DNA of 64,000 nucleotides, taken from assembly GCA_030770425.1 (NCBI GenBank), contig JASJFT010000006.1, forward strand, positions 1-64,000, given 5' to 3'. Source of the stretch: Darksidea phi (lineage: Eukaryota; Ascomycota; Dothideomycetes; Pleosporales; Lentitheciaceae). The notes under the pieces were generated by a model that ran no database searches, was not told the DNA's origin, and saw nothing but the letters and a program-made list of their open reading frames with translations. Both the position numbers and the translations under genes were made by a program. Within the stretch, counting starts at the first letter, position 1. The number at the start of each line of letters is the position of its first letter. Shown here in pieces: positions 55,536 to 64,000 of the stretch.

Positions 55536-57094
55536 TTAATTGTTGTGCGACTTTTCTCTCCAATTTCCACTGATACCCTGAGAATCGTCCAATTTCTCGG
55601 CTGTAGCGCTTTCCTGTTGCAACCTCTCGGACTCTTTAAAGCCTCCAAAGTACTTTCGTCGAAAGTTATTCAGGTCGTCCGCCTTGACTCCCTGCTCATA
55701 TTCCTTTTTGGCCGTCTCTAAAGCACCAGAAGATATATGAGACTCCGGCAGCCTTCGGTACGTCAACAGTCTCCTTGACCACTTGTTAAATGGCTGAACG
55801 CAGACCGCCACGATTTCTAGACACGGATGAGTTGGAATGACTAGCTTGACGTCTTCGTCGTTTGCGGTGGGCATCCACATGCTGAGTCTCCCGTTATCGA
55901 CAAGGGTTGCAACGGCGAAGGCTAATATGTCGTCAAGAATCGCGGTGAATGAGTAGGGTCGTTTTGGTGGAATGTAGCTTGGATCTTTGAAGCGATCCGA
56001 ATGTGTAGCTCGTTCTATGTCGTTGAGCTTTTCGCGGGGGCCAAGGACTTTGAGGCCTTCGCGAATCCCGTAAGGTGGGTCGCAGACAATGCCGTCTATG
56101 TAGCCTCTTCCGCTGGCCCCCTTGCTTTGTTGCAGCGTCCTTAGAGGTGTGTTTGTAAGATCCGAGACGAAAGCGCCTAGGTATCTTGATTCTAGGCCGT
56201 ACTGTTTGAAATTGCCTACAACATCCATCTTTCCAGTCTGTCCTCTTCTAGCCCTTCCGCCAGTACCTCGAATACTGCGCCCGTCAATATCGCTGCCACA
56301 TACCACAGCACCGTAATGAGCACATGCCACGGGGAAGCCACCGGTGCCCATGAATGGATCGTAGAAGAGTTTCCCTGGAGCTGCGAGCGCAATGTTGGCA
56401 GTCAGAAGGGCAAGCTCAGCATCCATTGATGTGGTGCTGATGTAATGCCGCTTTTTTAAGTCATACGTCGTTTTCGCTTCTCGACCTGATTTGGCAACCA
56501 AGCGGCCCAAGTACAATTGCTTCGGTTCAGTTGCCTTTTCTTCATACTCTTCGAAGATTTTGAAGGATACGTCAGCATCCCGCATTCGGATCGGGCCCTT
56601 GAATCCCAGGTACGAGAAAGACTCTATGATTTTCTGCAGTTCGATTTGCGCTTTCGTCCCTCGGTAGCCATCTAGTGAGAAGCGGAACGAGGACGAGTGG
56701 TACTGCGACCACTTGGTCTTCGATATGTCTTTCACGGACGCGTGGAGGGCATCGTATGTAGTGCCTCGCCCCCAAAGTTCGTAGATGCCGTGGGACAAGA
56801 TGCTGCGAGAGATGACTGCTTTTGCTGCAGAGTCTGAAGGAAGGTGGATGATGCAGAACGGAGACTAAGAGCGTCAGATAGGGTATTGAGCAATGTGCAA
56901 CGAGAGCAAGAGAGGAGGTATCAAAGTGTATATCACGGAGAGGCTGATAAAAGAAAAAGAGGAACAATTTCACCCACATCTTCATCGTAGCTCGCAAACG
57001 CAATGTTAGTACCAGCGATATCAGCCAGAGCTTGGAGCTCCGCCTTGCGAAAGCTCTCGTGCACTTGCACGAGTCTGACGAGATATTCAGGCAT
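55536..57094 (-). CDS. TRM11: tRNA (guanine-10-N2)-methyltransferase catalytic subunit
   Basis: Methylates N2 of G10 in many tRNAs, acting with Trm112 in yeast. Exons on the minus strand are 57094-56978 and 56864-55536, giving 481 residues (yeast 433). The N-terminal domain (MPEYLVRLVQVHESFRKAEL) and a THUMP-type stretch lead to the SAM-binding DPFMGTGGF at 208-216 and the catalytic DPPYGIRE at 301-308. The intron is 113 nt, one of the longer ones here, with acceptor CTTAG. The tail after about 440 is charged and not conserved. Confidence 0.94.
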
Positions 57095-57915
57095 TTTGCG
57101 ATGCGAGAGAGAGCTTCGCTGTGCCAAGATGCGGTACGCATGGCGCAAAAAGAGAAGAATAAAACGGGGCCGAGGTGCGCTATGATTGGTCAGCAGCCAC
57201 GCAATCGTTCGATACTCCTCTTATACGTCAACGCTATGGAACATGTCATAGCTTCCTCCAACACTGACCTTCCAAGATTGGCCTGCAAACTCGGCCGCCG
57301 TTCCGTTCCTTAACGCAGGTCCACACGAGGCTGAGGCTTAGCATTTCGGCCCCCAAATGTCCATCAACCATCTAACCCCAATCTGGTCTAGCAGTACTTA
57401 TCGTCGACGCTTTCAATAATTCACAAGCGAATCTAGAATGGCGACGGCACTAGGCTTGTTCGCACGGGAGCCTGCAATATCTATGTTTAGCACAGCCTTG
57501 GGCCAATACTTCCATCGTAACTATCCCCCCTGCCGCCTGCTGTTGGCTTTCGACCGATAATGGCTTTACCTCTCGGTTATCTATTCCTAGTATTCGAATT
57601 GCCGTTCTTTGTAGCTCCTCTCACATACTCGTATAACATTCAGCCGTCGGGGTTGAATGGTCATGCAGCGCTCCACCGCTACCACTTTTATTGTAGCCCC
57701 CTTTCGCTACAGGCATATGTAGACGTGCGTGCTTAGGTGCTCAAAGCGAATCTTAACATCCTTGCTACTCTCCTGTGTCTAGAACCGAGTTTGGACAGGT
57801 TTTAAAGACCACCGGCCGCTCCCGCACATGGTCAGACTTTAATTTACTGCACCCTTTCCCTTTCTCACGCGAAGAGACAATTGGCGGAAATCTCCTCTCG
57901 CATCGTGCAGCGAGC
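57095..57915. promoter_or_regulatory. Divergent promoter of TRM11 and membrane protein
   Basis: An 821-bp interval. ATTGG (reverse CCAAT box) lies about 90 bases upstream of the TRM11 start (near 57185). No gene is supported. Confidence 0.5.
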
Positions 57916-58744
57916 ATGGAAAAGGACACGGACATGCTGTCGCCAGACAGTGTTACGTACAACGATCGGGTTCCTCCGAACCGCGTTAACAACAGAACCC
58001 CACCGTCTCCGACGTCTCATCCGAGTGCAAACGAAACGCTTTACGACCCTCCATCATCTCCTCACGATGCCGGCGATATTGCCATGCAGCATATGGACGA
58101 ACCCCCCAACTCAGGGCGAACTGAGCCCCCTCTGTATACCAAGAACGAATACAGCCCCCTCTCTCATAGTGGATACGACTCTACTTTCGACAGCGACACA
58201 CGTTCGTTGATATCACAGGCAAAACGATACGATCATCATGAATCACGCCTATTTCTTCTCAAGACCGGAGCCTACCGCTTCCTCATCACGCTCGCATTCA
58301 GCATCGCAATTGGCCTTTCCTTGAAGGCGTACGAAGGCTTCCGAAACCCCGTCATCTTGACCAAAACTCAGGTCCGAATCTTCAACTCCCTCATGCTTGG
58401 TCTATCGCTTGGTCTCGGTCTGAACTTAGCATCGTCGTTAAAGAGATACGCGGTCATCCTTCGTTGGTACCTCCTGACCCGGCGTTACGTCTCCTTGGAA
58501 GTATTCGATCTGATCTTGGGTCTCGAAACATTGACCAAAGTCGGGAAATTGATGATCATCAGTCTCCCTGGAATTCGCCGCATAAAGCTCTTGCGCAAAC
58601 TACCATGGTTTCGCGAAGCCCGCGATGATGGGACACGGTACGTAAACGCTGCGGTACAAATTCGATGGCTCGAATCAAACGGTACCATAATGCAACCAAC
58701 GTTGCATTTCATACACTTGCTTACATAGTTTGGATTGGGATCTG

Positions 58745-58779
<35 letters not shown>

Positions 58780-60186
58780 CCGAATGAGTTTTACTGACCT
58801 TGCGCTACTAGTTTCACTTGGATAGCCTGCCTCATCTGGATCCTCATCAACATCGGCGCTCAAATCCTCGTCGCAGCCCTATCCCTCTTCTGGCCCGTTA
58901 ACCCCTCGGACGCAATGCCCCTCTTGACCTACGGCAACGTCACCGTCGCTAATCTAAACGCTTGGAGTGCTGAAAAACTCGACAACACAATGTGGAGTAA
59001 CAGCACGCAGATGGAGGCGGCGTGGGTCGCTGGCATGGAAGCCATTGTTTATCCAGAATTTCCCGTAAATGAGACGAAGCGTGATGTGAGTTCGCTGCCG
59101 GGGACGCCGTTGTACAAGGGCGACGGGTTCTATGAGTATCGGTTCTACAATCGCGATCCTCAACACGAGTATACGAATTATGTCATCTCCAAGCGGAGTG
59201 TGCGGGCGAGGGCAACCTGCCAACAGGTACAACTCGAGGGGAAGCTTGTGGAGACAGATGAAGGTGGGATGTACATCAAAGGCAAAGTAAGAATACCGTT
59301 CTGGACACGGGACCTAATTAGAGTGCTAAATACATCCTAGGTAGAAGACAAAGACTGGGAATATTACCCTCTCCCACAACGCACAACAGGCTCCTTGGTT
59401 TGGTCCGGCTCCACCTACGCCTTCTGCGGTCCCCGCTGCACAAACTTTACAGTCTACCAACACGAAGACGACGCCGACATAAAAGTTCCTTCCCTCTTCC
59501 TGTGCGAATCTACGCTTGGGAACATATCCATATCCGGCCCTACTGAAGAATTCGTCAACCTTACGCCCGAGGACAAGGAGCACATCTACGGCAACGATGA
59601 TTTCGCGCGGATCGCTGCAGGGGCGATGGCGTGGACGGGGTACGAAATGAACGGCTGGGATGATAGGCAGACGAGGAGTTACCTGAGGGGTAGTAAATGG
59701 AGTCCGTATAAGATGTTTAAGAAACAAGAGATAGAGGAGCTACTAGCACGTTTCACAATCGGCGCCGTAGCCGCCTTCGACGACCACGGAATTCGCTACC
59801 CTATCGCCAACCAGCGCGCGCGCCCAATACAGGGCTCGCAACTCCAAGTAGACTGGTCGTACGTGCTCTCGTTGCTCGGCTCCATCTGCTTCATCCAATT
59901 CGCCGCGCTGTGCCTCCTGCTCTCCTTCGGCAACAAATCCGTCATTCGCGACGAGAGTGCCTTTAGTTTGGCCATGTTACTTAGTCCGGTGGTGAATCGC
60001 ATTGGAAAAGTGGGCATGAATTTGAGCGGGGATGAGATCAAACAACACCCGAAGTTGCTGTGGAGGAGGATCAGGTATGATTACAGGGAGGGTAAGAATG
60101 GGGAACCGAACGTTGTGGATATCTTTTTCCAAGGAAGGGATAGTCCTGAGGTGAGAAGGAGTTGGGCGCCTGGAGTGTATAGTTGA
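57916..60186 (+). CDS. Multi-pass membrane protein, unknown function
   Basis: Exons are 57916-58637, 58812-59286 and 59341-60186, giving 680 residues. The first 110 residues are Pro/Ser-rich and disordered. Three or more hydrophobic segments follow: FLITLAFSIAIGLSL and MLGLSLGLGLNL before the first junction, CLIWILINIGAQILVAALSLF after it, and VLSLLGSICFIQFAALCLLL near the end. A large Asn-glycosylatable lumenal or extracellular part lies between the third and the last, with paired Cys in FCGPRCTNF. Intron 1 is 174 nt and carries a (CA) microsatellite. I know such layouts only from uncharacterised fungal membrane proteins. The start is the first ATG that leads to the coding region. Confidence 0.75.
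58746..58776. repeat. CA dinucleotide microsatellite in intron 1
   Basis: About fifteen CA units inside the first intron of the membrane-protein gene. The tract lengthens the intron to 174 nt, well above the 46-70 nt that is usual here. Confidence 0.9.
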
Positions 60187-60256
60187 GAGGATGGTTGAGC
60201 GGCTTCGAGATGTATTTCTATAATGCATGTACCTATTAGCGTGGTTGTGTGTTGTT

Positions 60257-61336
60257 TCACCTCCTGACAAAGAGCGGGACATCCGTCCTTTCCAGTATAT
60301 AGATCCAGTGCATTATCTTTGGTCTGTGGGTCGTTGCCAAACCTTTGTGTTCGTTGGATGGCTCTGCCGGTGGTGGGGCTTCTATGTCGTACTTGCCCAC
60401 CAGTTTCCAGAGAAGACTTGGATCGGGAAATCCGCTCTCGATTACCTTTTGTGGTATGCCATCTAGATCGTCGCCCAATTCCAAGTCCTCATCTAAACCC
60501 TGTTCTTTCACAGGCCCCGTAGCTTGCGTAGTCGCCATGATTTCCGGGGCCTCTGACGGATTTGAGCTAGGTGGAGGGTCGTGCATGAAGGGGTATCGAT
60601 CCATGGAGTAGGAAAGTGATATCCAGCGCCCCTTTGTTTTCGTAACCAGCGCGAGGTGGATAGCCATTATGTGGAGAGGATGAATTGGTTCCGGTGATTT
60701 CGTCATGTGTGAGAACGAAGGATTTTGAGATGTGGTAATGGGGTATGGAAGCGGAACATAAAGATCGTCTGAGCAAGCTATGGAATCTGAAGTCGACTTA
60801 TCGATGACGAGAGAGTATGTGGAAGGTTGACAGGCTTTGAGCAAGGAAAGGTGGTCGAGTAGGTTGGCAGCTGACCAGCGCATGTATGAAGCTGTTGGTG
60901 CGACAGGGTATTGCTGGAATGACGCAGGTCTCTCTTCCTTTCTCGTTTCGGTAGAGCTCTCGAGATCCGGCGACTTTATTTTACTAGAGATGACGCCATG
61001 TTCGGCTTCTTCGCCCTTTCCTTCTCCTAGTAATGGCTTTACGTTATAGAGGTCAACCTCCCTCTGCTTCCCGATTTTCACCGCAACCTCCGAGTAATCC
61101 AGATTGTGTACCTGCTCCGGGTCCGCCACATGTGCGCGAAGATGAAACGATAGCAACGAAGTCCCGCAGCCGATGTGGAGGAGCTGCGGATCGGAGTCGT
61201 CGGTCGTGTCCAATGCCTCGACCAGGAACGGATCGAGCACCGTCGGCGCTTCTAGCCATTCAAATGGATTCGGGTTCGCAGTGAAGCGCGTGTTCCAATA
61301 GTCTTGCGAACCGAAAGAGGGCGGGTCCAACGGCAT
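60257..61336 (-). CDS. Class I SAM methyltransferase, METTL13-like
   Basis: One-exon gene of 359 residues. The N-terminus, FGSQDYWNTRF then NPFEWLEAPTVLDPFL, is like the start of METTL13/EEF1A methyltransferase-related proteins. The SAM motif LLHIGCGTS lies at about 52-60, followed by NLDYSEVAVKIGKQRE. A later SLVIDKSTSDSIACSDD resembles the IDKGTLD segment of that family. A middle insertion (about 105-140) is charged and variable. The target is unknown; translation-factor lysine or N-terminal methylation would be the family precedent. It converges with the membrane-protein gene only 70 bp away. Confidence 0.8.
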   Translation of the reverse strand: MPLDPPSFGSQDYWNTRFTANPNPFEWLEAPTVLDPFLVEALDTTDDSDPQLLHIGCGTSLLSFHLRAHVADPEQVHNLDYSEVAVKIGKQREVDLYNVKPLLGEGKGEEAEHGVISSKIKSPDLESSTETRKEERPASFQQYPVAPTASYMRWSAANLLDHLSLLKACQPSTYSLVIDKSTSDSIACSDDLYVPLPYPITTSQNPSFSHMTKSPEPIHPLHIMAIHLALVTKTKGRWISLSYSMDRYPFMHDPPPSSNPSEAPEIMATTQATGPVKEQGLDEDLELGDDLDGIPQKVIESGFPDPSLLWKLVGKYDIEAPPPAEPSNEHKGLATTHRPKIMHWIYILERTDVPLFVRR

Positions 61337-61626
61337 TGCGACCTGGGATTCGCATCAGAACTATTTCTACATTAGCTTTCGTGAGAAGCTCACTGTTAGT
61401 TGGGATTGGCCTAGACGATTAACTAATAGAGACGTGCGGCGCTTTAAGTGAAAGGGCTCGCGATGAGGACTGTGGACGATCGGGGAGATGCGGGGCAAGA
61501 ACGGAGAAGGACGTTGGCATGAGGAAAGCAAGATGCGCCGCACGGACCACTGTCCCAAAAAGCTTCAAGACCTCGATGCATCACTCCATTGCGCCGCACA
61601 CACTCAGTGTCCACATCACAACAATC
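61337..61626. promoter_or_regulatory. Short divergent promoter
   Basis: Separates the methyltransferase and the mitochondrial-type gene by 290 bp. No specific motif is recognised. Confidence 0.4.
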
Positions 61627-62429
61627 ATGGCTTCCCTCCAGTCAATACCGCGCTTCATCTTGTCTCCAAGACTCCCACTGCTTCGGCTACGCCCGCAAAC
61701 GCTCGCCCTCCTCCCTACAACAAGCCTCCGCTACGCATCCTCCAATCCCAAAACCCTCTCCGAGCAATTCCGCCGCCGTCAGATCCCCGTAATACCCCAG
61801 CCCGACAAATATCGCCCGCCGTCCCATGGCAAACGTACACCGCGGAGCGAGACGACGCAGAGGAGCTATGGCCCGCCGTTGACGGAGGAAGACAAGAAGA
61901 GGATGCGGACGAAAAAGTATCCGAATATGATGAGTCCGGAGGGGACGTTCTCGCATTGGTTTTTGCACAATAAGGTCATCCATTTGTGGATTACTATGGT
62001 GTGTACACGCTTCCCTGATTGCATCCTGACCATGGTTTATTGCTATCAAGCTCCACGGCGCATCGCTTATCCTTGTTCTAGGGTGTCCTCGTCTCCCTCG
62101 CTATAGCTGCCTGGTACATGGACTTCATGTCCAAAACTATATACGGCGAGCTCGTCCCTACGCGCAAAGACTTCTTCCGGCACCCGTTCGAGTCCAGCAG
62201 CCGCTTCATCAACGTCTACAAAATGCATATTGCACAACAGTCACAACTGTCCGCAGACCAGCGCCTGAAGAAGCAGGAGGATATTGAGAAGCGAAAGCAA
62301 TATAGACTGGAGAGGATGCGCGAGGCGGAAGAGAGGGGTGAGGAGTATGTAGAAGACCCGAGGTACTATATTGGAGAGGATGGGATCAGGCGGAGGAGGG
62401 TGAAGAGGTGGTTTGGGATTTGGGAGTAA
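61627..62429 (+). CDS. Mitochondrial-type membrane protein, unknown
   Basis: Exons 61627-61998 and 62082-62429 give 239 residues. The N-terminus is Arg/Leu/Ser-rich without acids (MASLQSIPRFILSPRLPLLR), a likely mitochondrial presequence. One hydrophobic segment spans the exon junction, LWITMGVLVSLAIAAWYMDF. After it come DFFRHPFESSSRFINVYKMH and a charged Arg/Glu helix that ends RRRRVKRWFGIWE. The layout suggests an inner-membrane protein of a complex or of its assembly. I do not recognise the family. Upstream in-frame ATGs exist, but the presequence begins best at 61627. Confidence 0.75.
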
Positions 62430-63088
62430 GAATTCCGAAGAGTAGGTTCTGTGGGGGGAGGCGTGATTGAAAGAAGTACAGATGGCGAGTCATGTATGAT
62501 ACTGTAAATGGGATCGTTGTGGAAGATGGTGGCGAGACGTTGGAGGCTGAAGGGCAGTTTGTCGGGGAGATGCATACCGCAATGTCGGGCAAGAGTGGAA
62601 GTGAATGAACGTATAGAAGCTTCTTTGAGTTCTTCCGAAATCTCGGTATAGCGTTCTCGTATGTACATGTACGTATATACACGGCTCCCCGCAATGAGCC
62701 CTCCAGCACCTCCCGTTGCTCCATTATCACGCAGGATGTTTTCCCAATCAACTGGTAAGTACGGGAAGAAGCCTTCCCACTATGGATGATAGCATAGTGC
62801 GACGCTGCCTTCCAAGGCTCTTGCGTACTGATGAAAGCAGCTATCCGCTTGAAATTCCAACGTTTGGCGAAGAAAGATCGAGGCTGGTGTAAGAGGTACT
62901 GCTTGTCTGTCATGCGGAAAGAGTTCTTTGAAAGCGTATGGACATGTCGCACAGTCGCTTAAGGGCTCAAAGGCTCAACATGTTTCGAGTCGGCAATGAG
63001 GTGTACGCGGGAGTGGCACCATTGCACAGGCGGCAGGCGGCAGTCCCAACGGCGAGCCGAAGATTGCACAAAGAGTGATGTCGGTTCG
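62430..63088. terminator. Convergent 3' region
   Basis: Between the mitochondrial-type gene and VPS37. A long minus-strand frame at 62386-62952 has no family resemblance and is probably noncoding. Confidence 0.45.
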
Positions 63089-63927
63089 TCATCGCCAACC
63101 ACCTACTCTGCCCTCGTCCCACCTCTCTTTCCGCTCGGCGCGTAAGTAAGCCACTTTTCGGCCCTCTCGTAGCCTGCGCACGAAGTCGGTCACCTCTCGC
63201 TCAGTGGCAACGTCGTTGGCGCTACCTAATGTCTCGCCTTCGAGGAAGCTTTCTTCTAATCCGCGGCACAGTGCTTCTTGCTCACCGACGGCGGCACTCA
63301 GGCGTTGGTACAGTGCTGGAGGACTAAACTCGCGCAAAGCCTCGTCCTGTTCTGCCTGCTTTGCTCTCCATTGTCGCTCGAGTGCGCGAAGGGCTAGCAA
63401 GCGTGACTGCGTGCTCTCGCGCTGGCGCTGCAGGTGGGCCTCGAGTTGCTTCAACGACTCGGCTAGGGCTACATTCTGCGCCAGCAATGCCTGCAACGGC
63501 GCGGTCGAGGCGGGGATCGAGGGGTGCGCTGTTTCGGGATTATGGATAATAGCGTGCTGGAGCTCGGGAGTGCGCAACACGTGGTGGAGATCCACGGTCC
63601 TGTCCCAGTTCAGCATCTAGCACCATACGTTTCAACGGCGACGTACGACTTGGCTTTCAAAACATCCGGCAGCCAGCCATCGTCGGGCGGTTCAATGGCG
63701 GATTGCTCGGGTCCCGCGGCAGAGGGAGTTTGAGCATAGCTCTGTGTTGATGCTTGCTGGTGGTTGCTATGGAGCTGCGGGGGCTGGCCTTGGGCGGGCG
63801 GGAGGGGGAGACCGGTTCGTGGTGTTGCGGTCCTGCTTGGATGTGAGGGCTTGGGCGGCGGCGGTGGAGGGGTAGAGGGGTTGAAGTCGTAGAAGTTCTG
63901 CGACTGAGGCGGCGAGTGATACGACAT
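63089..63927 (-). CDS. VPS37: ESCRT-I subunit VPS37 (mod(r) domain)
   Basis: Component of ESCRT-I, which sorts ubiquitinated cargo into multivesicular endosomes. Exons on the minus strand are 63927-63647 and 63599-63089, giving 263 residues. The donor GTACGT and a 47-nt intron with branch GCTGAAC join DVLKAKS to TVDLHHVLRTPELQ, which restores the family's sequence. The N-terminus is Pro/Gln-rich, while the C-terminal mod(r) domain is a long coiled helical region (LLAQNVALAESLKQLEAHLQ, ALYQRLSAAVGEQEAL, EREVTDFVRRLREGRKVAYL). The short WDEGRVGGWR tail closes it. The gene may have promoter elements outside the window. Confidence 0.88.
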
Positions 63928-64000
63928 TTGGTTGGGCGTGCTTGTCCGCTAGGGGTCGTGGCAACGGGCGTGCATATCATATGTCATGCTGTTCAGAGGT

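Noticed and set aside
62386..62952. 188-codon minus-strand frame after the mitochondrial-type gene
   Set aside because: No family resemblance, in a convergent 3' region.

Overview
The window looks like a chromosome segment of a filamentous ascomycete (Pezizomycotina). A Dothideomycete of the Pleosporales is my best guess, inferred from protein content rather than from a marker gene. The genes are intron-containing: I could place about 41 GT..AG introns, mostly 46-70 nt, often with CTAAC/CTGAC-like branch points. The genes sit on both strands with AT-rich, repeat-induced-point-mutation (RIP)-like islands between them. No bacterial-style operons, CRISPR arrays or rRNA are present. Spliced genes are given as full spans on the coding strand, with exon coordinates in the evidence. 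Every spliced model I propose closes in frame.

Layout. 1-74 is a pure C run, probably an assembly end artefact. 1.1-11.8 kb is a conserved block: an RSC7/Swp82 chromatin-remodelling subunit, a 3.3-kb gene-free gap, then the divergent pair VMA13 (V-ATPase subunit H) and RRP44/DIS3 (exosome nuclease). 11.8-17.25 kb is a long stretch with no credible gene, in front of a small single-pass membrane protein. An APQ12-like nuclear-envelope protein follows at 19 kb. 19.5-31.4 kb is an accessory island holding an AT-rich repeat relic, a NACHT/STAND NOD-like receptor, a frameshifted protein-kinase relic, a four-exon orphan gene, a decayed tandem duplication, a retrotransposon gag zinc-knuckle relic, and an SDR whose catalytic Tyr is Phe.

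31.4-38.4 kb returns to core genes: RPL26, an AT-hook/zinc-finger protein, the 50-residue OST4, and TMA46. 38.4-44.4 kb is accessory: an ankyrin-like relic, a P450 and an AA9 lytic polysaccharide monooxygenase. 44.4-48.9 kb holds the divergent NOC1/MAK21 (ribosome assembly) and anthranilate phosphoribosyltransferase (tryptophan synthesis). 49.3-54.9 kb is again accessory: an unknown protein, a UstYa/DUF3328 protein, a broken F-box-like gene and a GH51 arabinofuranosidase. 55.5-64 kb holds TRM11, a large membrane protein, a METTL-type methyltransferase, a mitochondrial-type membrane protein and VPS37 (ESCRT-I).

How they work together. Core genes serve ribosome production and translation (NOC1, RPL26, TMA46, TRM11, RRP44), the secretory and endosomal system (OST4, VPS37, VMA13) and chromatin (RSC7, AT-hook protein). 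The accessory genes suggest plant-cell-wall attack (AA9, GH51), specialised oxidation chemistry (P450, UstYa-like, SDR) and self/non-self recognition (NLR). I see no complete biosynthetic cluster.
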